Below are positions 1 to 9,058 of a stretch of 39,914 bases of DNA, piece by piece (position 1 is the first letter of the stretch; each line of letters begins with the position of its first letter). The notes beneath the pieces are model-generated. The model was not told the origin of the DNA and did no database searches. It saw only the letters and a program-made list of their open reading frames with translations. The stretch is from Anaerolineaceae bacterium (GTDB lineage Bacteria > Chloroflexota > Anaerolineae > Anaerolineales > Villigracilaceae): NCBI GenBank assembly GCA_009885525.1, contig VFKN01000133.1, positions 1 to 39,914 on the forward strand, given 5' to 3'. The position numbers were made by a program, and so were the translations under genes.

Positions 1-262
1 AATGCGCGCGCGCGCGCAGCAGAACGATTTCATAACCGCCTTCAGAAGCCAGGGCATCACTTCGAATGGTTTCGAGAATTTCCTCGTATCTACGGAGCGC
101 AAGAAGCGCATTACCCAGGATTGGGTACACCTGATCCTTAGCAGCCCCGAGCGTCAAGGCGAGGCGCAGCTCCTTCACGGCACTGCGAGCATCCCCGAGA
201 CGCATATAAGCCTGGCCCAACGCAAGGCGCGCGGGCAGGTGGCTTTCCAGGGGCTGAAAAAA
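1..262 (-). CDS. Partial TPR-repeat protein running off the window start
   Basis: Minus-strand translation is open and reads ...FQPLESHLPARLALGQAYMRLGDARSAVKELRLALTLGAAKDQVYPILGNALLALRRYEEILETIRSDALASEGGYEIVLLRARA, with TPR-like helical pairs; this frame is not in the supplied ORF list because it lacks both ends. Confidence 0.6.
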
Positions 263-558
263 TACTGGCGCAACTCGCTGACCCGACTACCTTGACCCGC
301 AAGCGCGTCGGCTTGATAGCGCTTGAGCGCGTCCCCGTGCGCGACCACTCCGCCCTGCACGCCCTGACAGGCGAAGTCATTGGCGAAGTCACCAGCGGCC
401 TGCTCGGCCCTAGCATCAATCAGCCCGTGGCCATGGGCTATGTTGGCCTTGAATTTGCAACCATTGGCACACAGGTCAACGCCATGGTGCGTGGCAAGCC
501 CGTGCTGATGCAAGTGTGTGCCATGCCGTTTGTTGCGAACAATTATTTTCGCGGCTAA
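226..558 (+). pseudogene. gcvT: 3' fragment of aminomethyltransferase (glycine cleavage T protein)
   Basis: In-frame GARAGGFPGAEKILAQLADPTTLTRKRVGLIALERVPVRDHS...GEVTSGLLGP...PVAMGYV...VRGKPVLMQV.AMPFVANNYFRG matches the GcvT C-terminal domain; the N-terminal ~2/3 is missing. Confidence 0.8.
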
Positions 559-590
559 GTTTCAAATTTTTTAAAACCTGGAGATAAATC

Positions 591-962
591 ATGACCCTCA
601 AATACACCGAAGACCACGAATGGCTGAAGATTGAAGGCGACATCGCCACCGTCGGCATCACGCACCATGCGCAAGATGCACTCGGCGATGTGGTGTTTGT
701 GGATCTGCCAGCCGTCGGCACGACTCTGGCGCAAAAAGAAACCGCTGGCGTGGTCGAGTCCGTCAAGGCCGCAGCAGATGTGTACATGCCCGTTAGTGGT
801 GAAATTCTGGAAGTCAACGAAGCCCTGCGCGATGACCCGGCACTGGCCAACTCTGACCCATTGGGCGCGGGCTGGTTCTTCAAGGTCAAGTTGTCTGATG
901 CGTCGCAACTTGCGGCACTGATGGATGAGACCAGTTATTCAGCATTTTCCGCAAACGCCTGA
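591..962 (+). CDS. gcvH: Glycine cleavage system H protein
   Basis: [13 protein letters not shown]...[20 protein letters not shown]......[47 protein letters not shown]; lipoyl-lysine context ESVKA. Confidence 0.96.
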   Translation: MTLKYTEDHEWLKIEGDIATVGITHHAQDALGDVVFVDLPAVGTTLAQKETAGVVESVKAAADVYMPVSGEILEVNEALRDDPALANSDPLGAGWFFKVKLSDASQLAALMDETSYSAFSANA

Positions 963-970
963 TTCCGCTT

Positions 971-1041
971 TATTTCCTCTCTCTGAAGGGAGAGGAAATA
1001 TCCCAGTCCCCTCTCCCTTTGGGAGAGGGTTAGGGTGAGGG
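971..1041. repeat. Two adjacent hairpins, including the dispersed CCTCTCCC-TTTGGGAGAGG-TTAGGGTGAGGG element
   Basis: tatttcctctc...gagaggaaata is a perfect 11-bp stem, followed by ccctctccctttgggagagggttagggtgaggg. Confidence 0.75.
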
Positions 1042-1601
1042 CACGTAACTTTGAAAACTTTTCCACGCCGCTGGTATTGATTCTCATCCTCATCACTTTC
1101 GCCACGCACATCAGCACATGGAAAAATTACACGACAGTTCTCGCGCAACTCACCACGCCCCACGCCCCACTTGACTATCGCGACGAGATCATTGACTACA
1201 TCCAAAAAAACACCGCGCCCGAAGATAAAGTCCTCGTGTGGGGATTCCGCCCGATCATTAATTTCGTGGCGCAAAGAGAATCGCCCGCGAGTTATCTGCC
1301 CTACCCGCTTTCGCATGTGGATACTCCGCTCGCGCAGCATTGGGCGGATGGATTCTATTCGCAGCTCAAAAAAAATCCGCCCGCGCTGATCATCAACATG
1401 ATCGAGCCTGCCGACCGCGAACGCATCCCCGATCTTGACCCGAAAATTCGTAAACGGTATAAAATCAAGTGGAAGGACGTCGTCCTCGCGCATAATTACA
1501 AAGATGTGCTGGAGTTCATCCGCGAGAATTACATCCGCGTGGATAATATCAACGGCTATGATATTTATTGGCTAAATGTAACTACTCAGTCACCCCCATA
1601 A
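1035..1601 (+). CDS. C-terminal fragment of a membrane glycosyltransferase-like protein
   Basis: One N-terminal hydrophobic segment (TPLVLILILITFATH) then a soluble domain (DEIIDYIQKNTAPEDKVLVWGFRPIINFVAQRESPASYLPYPL) typical of the C-terminus of GT39-like proteins; upstream frame is blocked inside the repeat, so likely truncated. Confidence 0.45.
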   Translation: MRARNFENFSTPLVLILILITFATHISTWKNYTTVLAQLTTPHAPLDYRDEIIDYIQKNTAPEDKVLVWGFRPIINFVAQRESPASYLPYPLSHVDTPLAQHWADGFYSQLKKNPPALIINMIEPADRERIPDLDPKIRKRYKIKWKDVVLAHNYKDVLEFIRENYIRVDNINGYDIYWLNVTTQSPP

Positions 1602-1710
1602 GCATGTCGCTGCGAGGCGCTCTTGTTCTTGCCGAAGCAGTCTCCTCACCAAGATTGCTTCGTCGGGAAGAGCAAGAGCCCTCCTCGCAATGACATGGCT
1701 GAGTAGTTAC
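1578..1710. mobile_element. MITE-like palindromic element (copy A of the GTCATTGCGAGG-core family)
   Basis: 12-bp perfect terminal inverted repeats gtaactactcag / ctgagtagttac enclosing tgtcgctgcgaggcgctcttg...gcaatgaca. Confidence 0.75.
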
Positions 1711-1737
1711 GGATAACTTAATGGAAATGAGAATACA

Positions 1738-3873
1738 ATGCCTCCAAAAAAATTAATAACCGAGGAAATCTCAAATGCGGATAAACTGCGCCGCCAGATG
1801 GATATAAGCGAAGCGTTGTATCGCCAGATGTTCACCAATCACTCGGCGGTCATGCTATTGATTGATTCCAAGTCCGGCTCCATCGTGGAGGCGAATCAGG
1901 CCGCTGCAAGTTTTTACGGCTACCCCGTGGATGTGCTGCAGCAAATGAACATCGCAGATATAAGCATGATCTCACCTCAGGATATTGCAAATCTACGGCG
2001 CGAGATTCAAGCAGGCAATTTAAATTATTTTAACATTCCGCATCGGCTGGCTTCGGGGGAAGTTCGCGAGGTTGAAGTTAACTCCGTGCCAATCGAATTT
2101 AATGGACGCAGCCTGCTTTATTCGATCATCCACGATGTTACCGAGCGCAAACAGGCGGAAGAAGCGCGTGAGGAAAGCGCAAAGATCGCGGAGGATATAT
2201 TTGAATTTACGCCCGATGCCCTGTTGACAGTGAATCAGACCGGCACAATCACGCGCGTTAATAAACAGACGCAGGTCATGTTTGGATATACCCGCGAAGA
2301 ACTATTGAATCAGAAAATTGACATTCTCATTCCGCGGCATTTGCATTCCAGCCATGCACAGAATTTCAACTCGTTTTTTGCGGAACCGCATAATCGCCCG
2401 ATGGGTGCAGGTCTGAAATTATCTGCCATCAAAAAGGATGGGAGTGAGTTCCCTGTGGATATTATTTTGAGTCCGCTGCAATTGGGCGGCAAAACTTTTG
2501 TAACCGCCGTGGTGCGCGACATCAGCGAGCGCCAGGAGACGGAGCGAAAATATCAAGAGGCGCAGGAAAAACTGCACGAACAACAACGCGCCATGGATAC
2601 CTTTGAAGAGCGCGAAAGAATGGCGCGCGAGCTGCATGACGGCATCGGGCAGACGCTCGGCTATATCAACATGCAGGCGGATGCGGTGCGCGAAATGATG
2701 AAGAAAGACGATAAGGAAAACGCAATAATAACCCTCGCGCGCCTGTCAGAGGTGGCGCAGGAGGCGCATCGCGATGTGCGCGGATACATCAAGGACTTGA
2801 AAGATTCCGCTAACATCCACCACGAGTTCTTTGCCGCGCTCAGGCAATACTGCCAACATTTGGGGCAGTCCTATCTTTTCCATGTGGAACTGCGCCTGCC
2901 CGAAATCCCGCCGGAAACGGTGGCAAGCGCGCAGGTGGAAACGCACCTGATCTACATCATCCGCGAGGCGCTCGGCAACGCGCGCCGTCACTCTGGCGCG
3001 TATCACGCGCGCGTAATTATTAATCTGGATGATGAATATGTGCAGGCGGTCATCGAGGATGAGGGCAAAGGCATCGTGGTTGAACACCCCGGAGTCGAGC
3101 GGCGCAAGGGCAGCCGCCTCGGGTTGGGTATTATGCGCGAGCGTGTGGATGATGTGGGCGGCTCGCTGCGCATCGAGAGTGAACCCGATAAAGGCACACG
3201 CGTCATCGTGCGCCTGCCGCGCAGACTTGCGCATACAAGCCTGCCATTCAGCCGCGTGCTGATCGTGGATGACCATCCGCTTTTCATCGAAGGTTTGAAG
3301 AATATGCTCACGCAGCGCGGCGCGCAGATTATCGGCGCGGCGCGGAATGGTGTGGAAGCGCAAAGCCTGGCACGCGACCTGAAACCGGATATCATTTTGA
3401 TGGATTTGCAAATGCCACGCATGAGCGGATTGGAAGCCACGCGCCTGATCAAAACCGAACAGCCCGAGATTAAGATCGTCATACTGACCACTTCCATCGC
3501 GGAGGCAGATCTCTTTGAGGCGCTGAGTTCGGGCGCTTCGGGATATTTGCTGAAAGGCATGAGCGCGGATGAATTCATGGAGCGGCTGGGCGATATCTCG
3601 CGCGGCGAAGCGGAATTTTCAGCGGAGATGGCAAATCAAATTCTGACGGAGTTCGGCGCGAAGGATTCACAAACCGCGCCCGTGGATTTGACCGAACGCC
3701 AGCTGGAGATTTTGCGCCTGGTCTCGCAGGGGCTGATGTATAAGCAGATCGGTGACCGGATCTTCCTGACCGAACGCACCGTGAAGTATCACATGGGCGA
3801 GATCCTCTCGCGCCTGCAATTGAAAAACAGGCACGAGGTGGAAGAGTACGCGAAGCGCAGGGGATTAACTTAA
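1738..3873 (+). CDS. Fused PAS-PAS-HisKA_3/HATPase_c sensor kinase with C-terminal receiver and LuxR-type HTH
   Basis: Two PAS domains (YRQMFTNHSAVMLL..., IFEFTPDALLTVN...), H-box ARELHDGIGQTLGYI, ATPase DEGKGI...RLGLGIMRERV, receiver LIVDDHPLF...DIILMDLQMPRMSG, HTH LTERQLEILRLVSQGLMYKQIGDRIFLTERTVKYHMGEIL. Confidence 0.93.
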   Translation: MPPKKLITEEISNADKLRRQMDISEALYRQMFTNHSAVMLLIDSKSGSIVEANQAAASFYGYPVDVLQQMNIADISMISPQDIANLRREIQAGNLNYFNIPHRLASGEVREVEVNSVPIEFNGRSLLYSIIHDVTERKQAEEAREESAKIAEDIFEFTPDALLTVNQTGTITRVNKQTQVMFGYTREELLNQKIDILIPRHLHSSHAQNFNSFFAEPHNRPMGAGLKLSAIKKDGSEFPVDIILSPLQLGGKTFVTAVVRDISERQETERKYQEAQEKLHEQQRAMDTFEERERMARELHDGIGQTLGYINMQADAVREMMKKDDKENAIITLARLSEVAQEAHRDVRGYIKDLKDSANIHHEFFAALRQYCQHLGQSYLFHVELRLPEIPPETVASAQVETHLIYIIREALGNARRHSGAYHARVIINLDDEYVQAVIEDEGKGIVVEHPGVERRKGSRLGLGIMRERVDDVGGSLRIESEPDKGTRVIVRLPRRLAHTSLPFSRVLIVDDHPLFIEGLKNMLTQRGAQIIGAARNGVEAQSLARDLKPDIILMDLQMPRMSGLEATRLIKTEQPEIKIVILTTSIAEADLFEALSSGASGYLLKGMSADEFMERLGDISRGEAEFSAEMANQILTEFGAKDSQTAPVDLTERQLEILRLVSQGLMYKQIGDRIFLTERTVKYHMGEILSRLQLKNRHEVEEYAKRRGLT

Positions 3874-3894
3874 ACCAAAAGACCCTAAACGCTT

Positions 3895-3966
3895 AAACAC
3901 AAAGGGCACAAAGTACACGAAGGTTACAAAGGTTTTCCCTTTGTGATCTTCGTGTACTTTGTGTTT
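3895..3966. repeat. Long hairpin repeat (cacaaagtacacgaag / cttcgtgtactttgtg)
   Basis: Perfect 16-bp arms within a larger imperfect inverted repeat. Confidence 0.8.
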
Positions 3967-4012
3967 AATCCTTTTGGGTTTTGGCTTTTCCGAGTTAGTG
4001 TCTTTGATTTTA

Positions 4013-4033
4013 AGACTGTACCTAGACTGTACC
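4013..4033. promoter_or_regulatory. Two direct repeats agactgtacc at 11-bp spacing upstream of the 4066 gene
   Basis: agactgtacc at 4013-4022 and 4024-4033. Confidence 0.35.
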
Positions 4034-4065
4034 CGCAAAACAGGGGAAAGGATATAAGATGAGAC

Positions 4066-4416
4066 ATGACTTCTCAACGACGTGTGGCGCTCATTTATGG
4101 TGATTCGGTCTTCCTGACCAGCATCGCCGGAGCCTTATGCTCGCTGCCCGAACTGGAAGTTATGCTCGTAAAACCGCGAACTGAATCGCTGTTGACCGAG
4201 CTGCACCCCGATTTTGTGCTGGTAGATGCGGCGCAGACTACCCCCAACCAGATGGAAGAACTTATGGCGTTATTCCCCGCCAATCACAGCCCGCCCTTTA
4301 TCAGCCTAAGCGCCGATGCCATGCAATTAACGGTGCTCTCGGCGCAGCACTTCCCTGCTGTTGATCTCTCCGATCTGACGCAGGCGCTCGAAAAGATAAC
4401 CCGGATCAGCAAGTAG
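4066..4416 (+). CDS. Small stand-alone receiver-like (degenerate response regulator) protein
   Basis: RVALIYGDSVFLTSIAGALCSLPELEVMLVKPRTESLLTELHPDFVLVDA resembles the beta1-alpha1 to beta3-Asp portion of REC; no output domain. Confidence 0.5.
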   Translation: MTSQRRVALIYGDSVFLTSIAGALCSLPELEVMLVKPRTESLLTELHPDFVLVDAAQTTPNQMEELMALFPANHSPPFISLSADAMQLTVLSAQHFPAVDLSDLTQALEKITRISK

Positions 4417-4481
4417 GTCAGGCTTTCAGCCTGACAGTGTTTTGAAAATATGAGTTTTAGTGGGTTTGTAACCCGCCCTAC
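4413..4481. repeat. Palindromic repeat with two hairpins
   Basis: gtcaggct-ttc-agcctgac perfect stem; gggtttgtaaccc; outer gtagg/cctac. Confidence 0.65.
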
Positions 4482-4564
4482 ATTTGAAAGGAGACCTGCC
4501 TATAAAAATTTAGAAAGAACATCGCAATGAAATCTCAATCGTATTCGTTTTAGGCAGATTGAGT

Positions 4565-4674
4565 ATGTCACCCTGAGCAGAGCGCATGGTCTCTGAGACA
4601 ACCGTAGAGATGCTCACCTGCACTGCACGCTTCGCGGCAGCGCGGTGCAAGTGTCGCTGGCGCTCAGCATGACA
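4565..4674. repeat. TGTCACCCTGAGC...GCTCAGCATGACA dispersed inverted repeat
   Basis: Terminal arms tgtcaccctgagc / gctcagcatgaca; same family as 33757-33828. Confidence 0.65.
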
Positions 4675-4716
4675 CTGCGTCAAGCCACTTATAAAAACAA
4701 AACAAGGAAAATAACA

Positions 4717-7700
4717 ATGAAAACATCATTCAAGAAAACATTCATGTTCGTAATCACCCTGCTGGCGCTGACCTTTGGCGCGCTGGGCGTCACGCCCGCT
4801 CTGGCAGACATCACTGTCGCCAACGGAATGTCCGCCTCCCTTGTACTGGGACAACCCAATTTCACCAGCAACACCGCGGCAACAACTCAGAACGGAATGA
4901 GTCAGGGCTACTCAATTTCCGTGGATCCAACTACGGGAAAAGTATTTGTGGCAGACCCAGGCAACAATCGCGTTTTGCGTTTTGCTTCAACGACTTCCCT
5001 GACCAACGGCGCAAATGCGGAAGTGGTCCTGGGGCAGTCCAATTTCACCAGCAACGCCGCGGCAACAACTCAGAGCGGAATGAGTGCGCCCCGTTCAGTT
5101 TTTGTAGACAACACTGGGACGCTCTGGGTTGGCGAAATTGGCAACAGGCGCGTAACGCATTTTAATAACGCCTCCTCCCTGTCTAACGGCGCAAATGCAG
5201 ATGGCGTATTGGGGCAGCCGGGTTTCATCACCAACTCTCAGGCATGGACAAGCACAGGGATGTGGTTCGTGCAGGGCGTTTTTGTGGATTCCAGCGGAAC
5301 CTTATGGGTGGCGGACGCCAACAGGCGCGTAACACGTTTTAATAACGCCGCATCCAAGTTGAATGGCGCTGCTGCTGACGGCGTGCTGGGGCAGCCGAAT
5401 TTCACAACACTTCTCACCACTGCGTCTGCAAGCGTCATAGCTGGCGGCGCCTATCAAGTATTTGTTGATTCGGCAGGGAGGCTATGGGTTGCAGATCATA
5501 CAGCAAACCGTATCATGTGGTTTAACAATGCCGCATCCAAGTTGGATGGCGCTGCTGCTGATGGCGTGCTTGGTCAACCCGACTTCGTCAGCACGGCTAG
5601 TGGAAGCGGAACCAGCGGTATGTCAAGCCCGACAGGCATATCTGGAGACAACGGCACTGGACAGATTTTCGTTGCAGACCGAAATAATAACCGCATACTG
5701 GTCTTTAATAGCGCTGCTTCCAAATCCAATGGCGCTGCCGCAGATAATGTCATTGGTCAGGCAGATTTTTCTGGCACAGGGGCTGCTGTTAGCGCGACTG
5801 GTTTGAATAACCCTTATAACATTTTCTTCGACCAAAACGCTAAAACCTTTTGGGTGGGCGATGTAAACAACAACCGCGTGTTGATGTATGGTACGTCATG
5901 TTCCAGCGCCATCACCGTCACCAACAACGCGGACAGCGGCGCGGGTTCTTTACGCCAAGCCATCGCGGACGTCTGCGCGGGCGGGACGATTACGTTTAAC
6001 AATAATTACACCATCACCCTCACCAGCGGCCAATTGGCGGTAACCAAGGCGTTAACCATTGACGGCGGCGCCAACGCCATCGTCCTTGACGGCAACGCCT
6101 ACGCCTCGCGCGTCATCAACGCCACAGCCGCAATCACGCTCTCCAACCTGACCATTCAAAATGGCGGCGGCGTTGCTACGGGCGGCGGCTTGTACGCTGG
6201 CGCGCCCGCGACAATTACCAACGTTTCCTTCCTGAACAACAAAGTCACTTTCCAGGGCGGCGGCGTCTATCTTAATGACGTCGCAACCATTGACGGCAGT
6301 ACCTTTAGCGGCAATCAAGTTACAGTGTGGAACAATACGGCAATGGGCGGCGCCATACGCACGGCTGCCAATGTAACCATCGCCAATTCTACTTTTACGA
6401 ACAACTCATCCGCCAACTACGCCGGCGCCATTACTGACGAGCCACTCGCTCCCGCTAGCGTCCTCACAATTTCCAATAGCGCCTTCAGTGGAAACACCGC
6501 GCTCGTTGGCGGCGCGCTCACGGTTTGGGACACGCTCGACGTCTCGAATTCCACTTTTTCTGGCAATACGGCGACGTCCTCTCCCACATCTGGCGGCGCA
6601 ATGGCATTGGTCGGTGTTGCCAACCTTACGAACGTAACCATCTCCGGCAGTACGGGTAGCGGCATTCAAGGCGCCGCGACGATCGACATGAGCAACAGCA
6701 TCATTGCCAACAGCTCAGGCCCGGATTGCAGCGTCACGCTGACAACCAACGTCAACAATCTTATCAAAGACAGTACCTGCTCTCCGGCTGTCAGCGGCGA
6801 CCCGCTTCTCGGCGCGCTTGGCAACAACGGCGGTACTACCACCCAGACGATGGCTTTGCTACCCGGCTCCCCGGCGATTAACGCGGGCAACGCACCCGCT
6901 TGCGCGGAGCTCCTCGGCGGCGATTTTGATCAACGCGGCAAGAGCCGCGTCGGAACCTGCGATATCGGCGCGTTTGAATCGCAAGGCTTCACTTTAGGCA
7001 GTCTCACCGGCACACCGCAAAGTGCGACCATCAGTACCGCGTTTGGAACGGCACTCGGCTTGACCGTCACTGCGAATAACGCTGGCGAACCAGTCAACGG
7101 CGGAAAAGTGACTTTCACACCTCCCGGAGCGGGAGCGAGCGCAGTTATCACCACCAGCCCCGCGACAATTGCGGGCGGCACGGTCAGCGTCAGCGCCACC
7201 GCCAACGGCACGGCAGGCGGACCCTACAACGTCGTCGCCAGCGCGGCAGGTGCTACCAGCGTCAACTTTGCGCTGACAAATACAACCACCGTCACCTTTA
7301 ATGGCAACGGCAGCGACGGCGGCTCAATGTCGCCGCAAACTGCCAGTTCTACGACCGCGCTAACGAGCAACGGTTTCACGCGCACTGGCTACACCTTCGC
7401 AGGTTGGAATACGAATGCCAATGGCATCGCTGGTACAGCCTTCACAAACGGTCAGAATTACCCGTTCACGGCAAGTATCAATATATACGCCCAGTGGACG
7501 ATCAACACATACACTGTCACTTACAACGGCAATACCAACACCGGCGGCTCAGCGCCCACGGACGGTTCAAGTCCCTACAACTACAACTCAACCGTGACCG
7601 TGCTCGGCAACATAAATACAGCTCCGCTGGTAAAAACCGGCTACACCTTTAATGGCTGGAACACCGCCGCCAACGGCAGCGGAACGGCTTATGTTGCCAG

Positions 7701-9027
7701 CAATACCTTCACGCTTGGCGCCGCCAACGTCATACTCTACGCCCAGTGGACTGTCAACGGCCAGACCCTGACCTTCAACAGCAACGGCGGCTCGCCGGTC
7801 ACAGCCATCACGCAGAGCTTCGGCACCGCAGTGACTGCTCCGACAAACCCGACCAGGATCGGCTACATCTTCGTCGGTTGGTATGACGAAGTCGGTCTCA
7901 CCACGCTGCACACCTTTAGCACAATGGGCTTGAGCACCACAGTCTACGCCAAGTGGACAGTTAGCATTGAGTCGCCCATAATCACCGAAGGCGTCAGCGT
8001 AAATGTGATCATATCCGAGATCACCAGCGCAGCCCCCTTCGCACTAACCCTGCACGCCACCGACATCAACTCCGATCCGCTCACCTGGAGCGTTCTAACC
8101 CCGGCCAGTTACGGCACAGCCGGTGTGGATGCCGCTACCGGCGTAGTCTCTTATGTTCCGGGTTTTAACTACAACGGTCTAGACTCGTTTGTCGTGCAGG
8201 TTTCTGACGGCAAGGGCGGCACAGACAGCATCATCGTCAATGTGACCATCGACCCAGGAGGCCCCTATCGCGGCACATTGATCTGGAATCAAAGCCGTCA
8301 GATCAAATACGATACATGGTTTGGCGTCAGCGACTCCAATGCCACCGGCGACGGTTACCGCAAGGCAACCTCTGGTGACTTCATATTCAAACCGAAGACC
8401 GCCACCACCAGTTTCAAGTGGATCACCTACCGCGGACCCGATCAGGGCAAGGCGCAAATATTGGTAGACGGCGTGGTCAAGGCAACCGTTGACTTGTATA
8501 GCGCCACTCCACAATGGCAGTATATGGTTGAGATCAAGGGACTCCCGAATGCGAAGCACAAGCACACCATCGTGATCCGCCCCTTGAACTTGAAGAACGC
8601 CCAATCAACTGGAAAATGGGTCAGCGTGGACGGCTTCGAAATCGGAACCACCACCTATGACGATGACCAAATCCTCAGCAATCTGTTCAGCTACAAGAGC
8701 TGGCGCGGCTTACAGAGTTCCGGCGTGCGCTTTGGCGCCTACCGCATCTCGACCCAAAAGAACGCCGCACTGAGTTTCTCCTTCGACGGCGTGAAATTCG
8801 ACTGGACCACCGCACGCGGTCCCAAGTATGGCAAAGCCGCCATCTACGTGGACGGCAAACTCGTGAAGACAGTTGACCTGTACAAAGCCAGTCAGCAATG
8901 GCAATATATAGAAACAATAGACGGTCTGGCGTATGGACATCACACCGTCATCATCAAGGTGCTCGGCACGAAGAACCCCGCCTCCAGCGGCACGGGAGTT
9001 GTCTGCGACGGTTTTGAGATCAATTAG
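4717..9027 (+). CDS. Large secreted mosaic surface protein: NHL-like propeller, polymorphic right-handed beta-helix, three InlB-type B-repeats, cadherin-like domain, two C-terminal beta-sandwich repeats
   Basis: Signal peptide MKTSFKKTFMFVITLLALTFGALGVTPALAD; repeats ...ADGVLGQPNF..VFVDSSGTLWVADANRRVTRFNNAASKLNGA; NSTFSGNTA-type beta-helix; GYTF.GWNT..NG.G....Y.....NIYAQWT repeats; two copies of a KVDLY..QWQY..I..L module. ATG at 4717 preferred over 4645, which lies in a repeat. Confidence 0.9.
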   Translation: MKTSFKKTFMFVITLLALTFGALGVTPALADITVANGMSASLVLGQPNFTSNTAATTQNGMSQGYSISVDPTTGKVFVADPGNNRVLRFASTTSLTNGANAEVVLGQSNFTSNAAATTQSGMSAPRSVFVDNTGTLWVGEIGNRRVTHFNNASSLSNGANADGVLGQPGFITNSQAWTSTGMWFVQGVFVDSSGTLWVADANRRVTRFNNAASKLNGAAADGVLGQPNFTTLLTTASASVIAGGAYQVFVDSAGRLWVADHTANRIMWFNNAASKLDGAAADGVLGQPDFVSTASGSGTSGMSSPTGISGDNGTGQIFVADRNNNRILVFNSAASKSNGAAADNVIGQADFSGTGAAVSATGLNNPYNIFFDQNAKTFWVGDVNNNRVLMYGTSCSSAITVTNNADSGAGSLRQAIADVCAGGTITFNNNYTITLTSGQLAVTKALTIDGGANAIVLDGNAYASRVINATAAITLSNLTIQNGGGVATGGGLYAGAPATITNVSFLNNKVTFQGGGVYLNDVATIDGSTFSGNQVTVWNNTAMGGAIRTAANVTIANSTFTNNSSANYAGAITDEPLAPASVLTISNSAFSGNTALVGGALTVWDTLDVSNSTFSGNTATSSPTSGGAMALVGVANLTNVTISGSTGSGIQGAATIDMSNSIIANSSGPDCSVTLTTNVNNLIKDSTCSPAVSGDPLLGALGNNGGTTTQTMALLPGSPAINAGNAPACAELLGGDFDQRGKSRVGTCDIGAFESQGFTLGSLTGTPQSATISTAFGTALGLTVTANNAGEPVNGGKVTFTPPGAGASAVITTSPATIAGGTVSVSATANGTAGGPYNVVASAAGATSVNFALTNTTTVTFNGNGSDGGSMSPQTASSTTALTSNGFTRTGYTFAGWNTNANGIAGTAFTNGQNYPFTASINIYAQWTINTYTVTYNGNTNTGGSAPTDGSSPYNYNSTVTVLGNINTAPLVKTGYTFNGWNTAANGSGTAYVASNTFTLGAANVILYAQWTVNGQTLTFNSNGGSPVTAITQSFGTAVTAPTNPTRIGYIFVGWYDEVGLTTLHTFSTMGLSTTVYAKWTVSIESPIITEGVSVNVIISEITSAAPFALTLHATDINSDPLTWSVLTPASYGTAGVDAATGVVSYVPGFNYNGLDSFVVQVSDGKGGTDSIIVNVTIDPGGPYRGTLIWNQSRQIKYDTWFGVSDSNATGDGYRKATSGDFIFKPKTATTSFKWITYRGPDQGKAQILVDGVVKATVDLYSATPQWQYMVEIKGLPNAKHKHTIVIRPLNLKNAQSTGKWVSVDGFEIGTTTYDDDQILSNLFSYKSWRGLQSSGVRFGAYRISTQKNAALSFSFDGVKFDWTTARGPKYGKAAIYVDGKLVKTVDLYKASQQWQYIETIDGLAYGHHTVIIKVLGTKNPASSGTGVVCDGFEIN

Positions 9028-9058
9028 TTTGCTGATTTAGTTTCGTAAGTTATAAGAG

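Noticed and set aside
138-513. Minus-strand ORFs 138..419 and 175..513
   Set aside because: Out of frame with the convincing TPR reading and antisense to gcvT; artefactual.
939-1493. Minus-strand 184-aa ORF
   Set aside because: Antisense to the GT fragment and reading through the repeat hairpins (CPHPNPLPKGEG is the translated dispersed repeat).
2746-3578. Long antisense ORFs (221 and 191 aa) opposite the fused sensor kinase
   Set aside because: Composition looks like reverse-complement reading of a clear plus-strand CDS; no recognisable domain.
5462-5806. Alternative-frame 114-aa ORF inside the surface protein gene
   Set aside because: Frame-shifted reading of the NHL-like repeats; no independent start signal or homology.
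4717-9027. Listeria-type internalin/virulence adhesin
   Set aside because: InlB-type B-repeats are widespread in environmental bacteria and no leucine-rich-repeat internalin domain is present.
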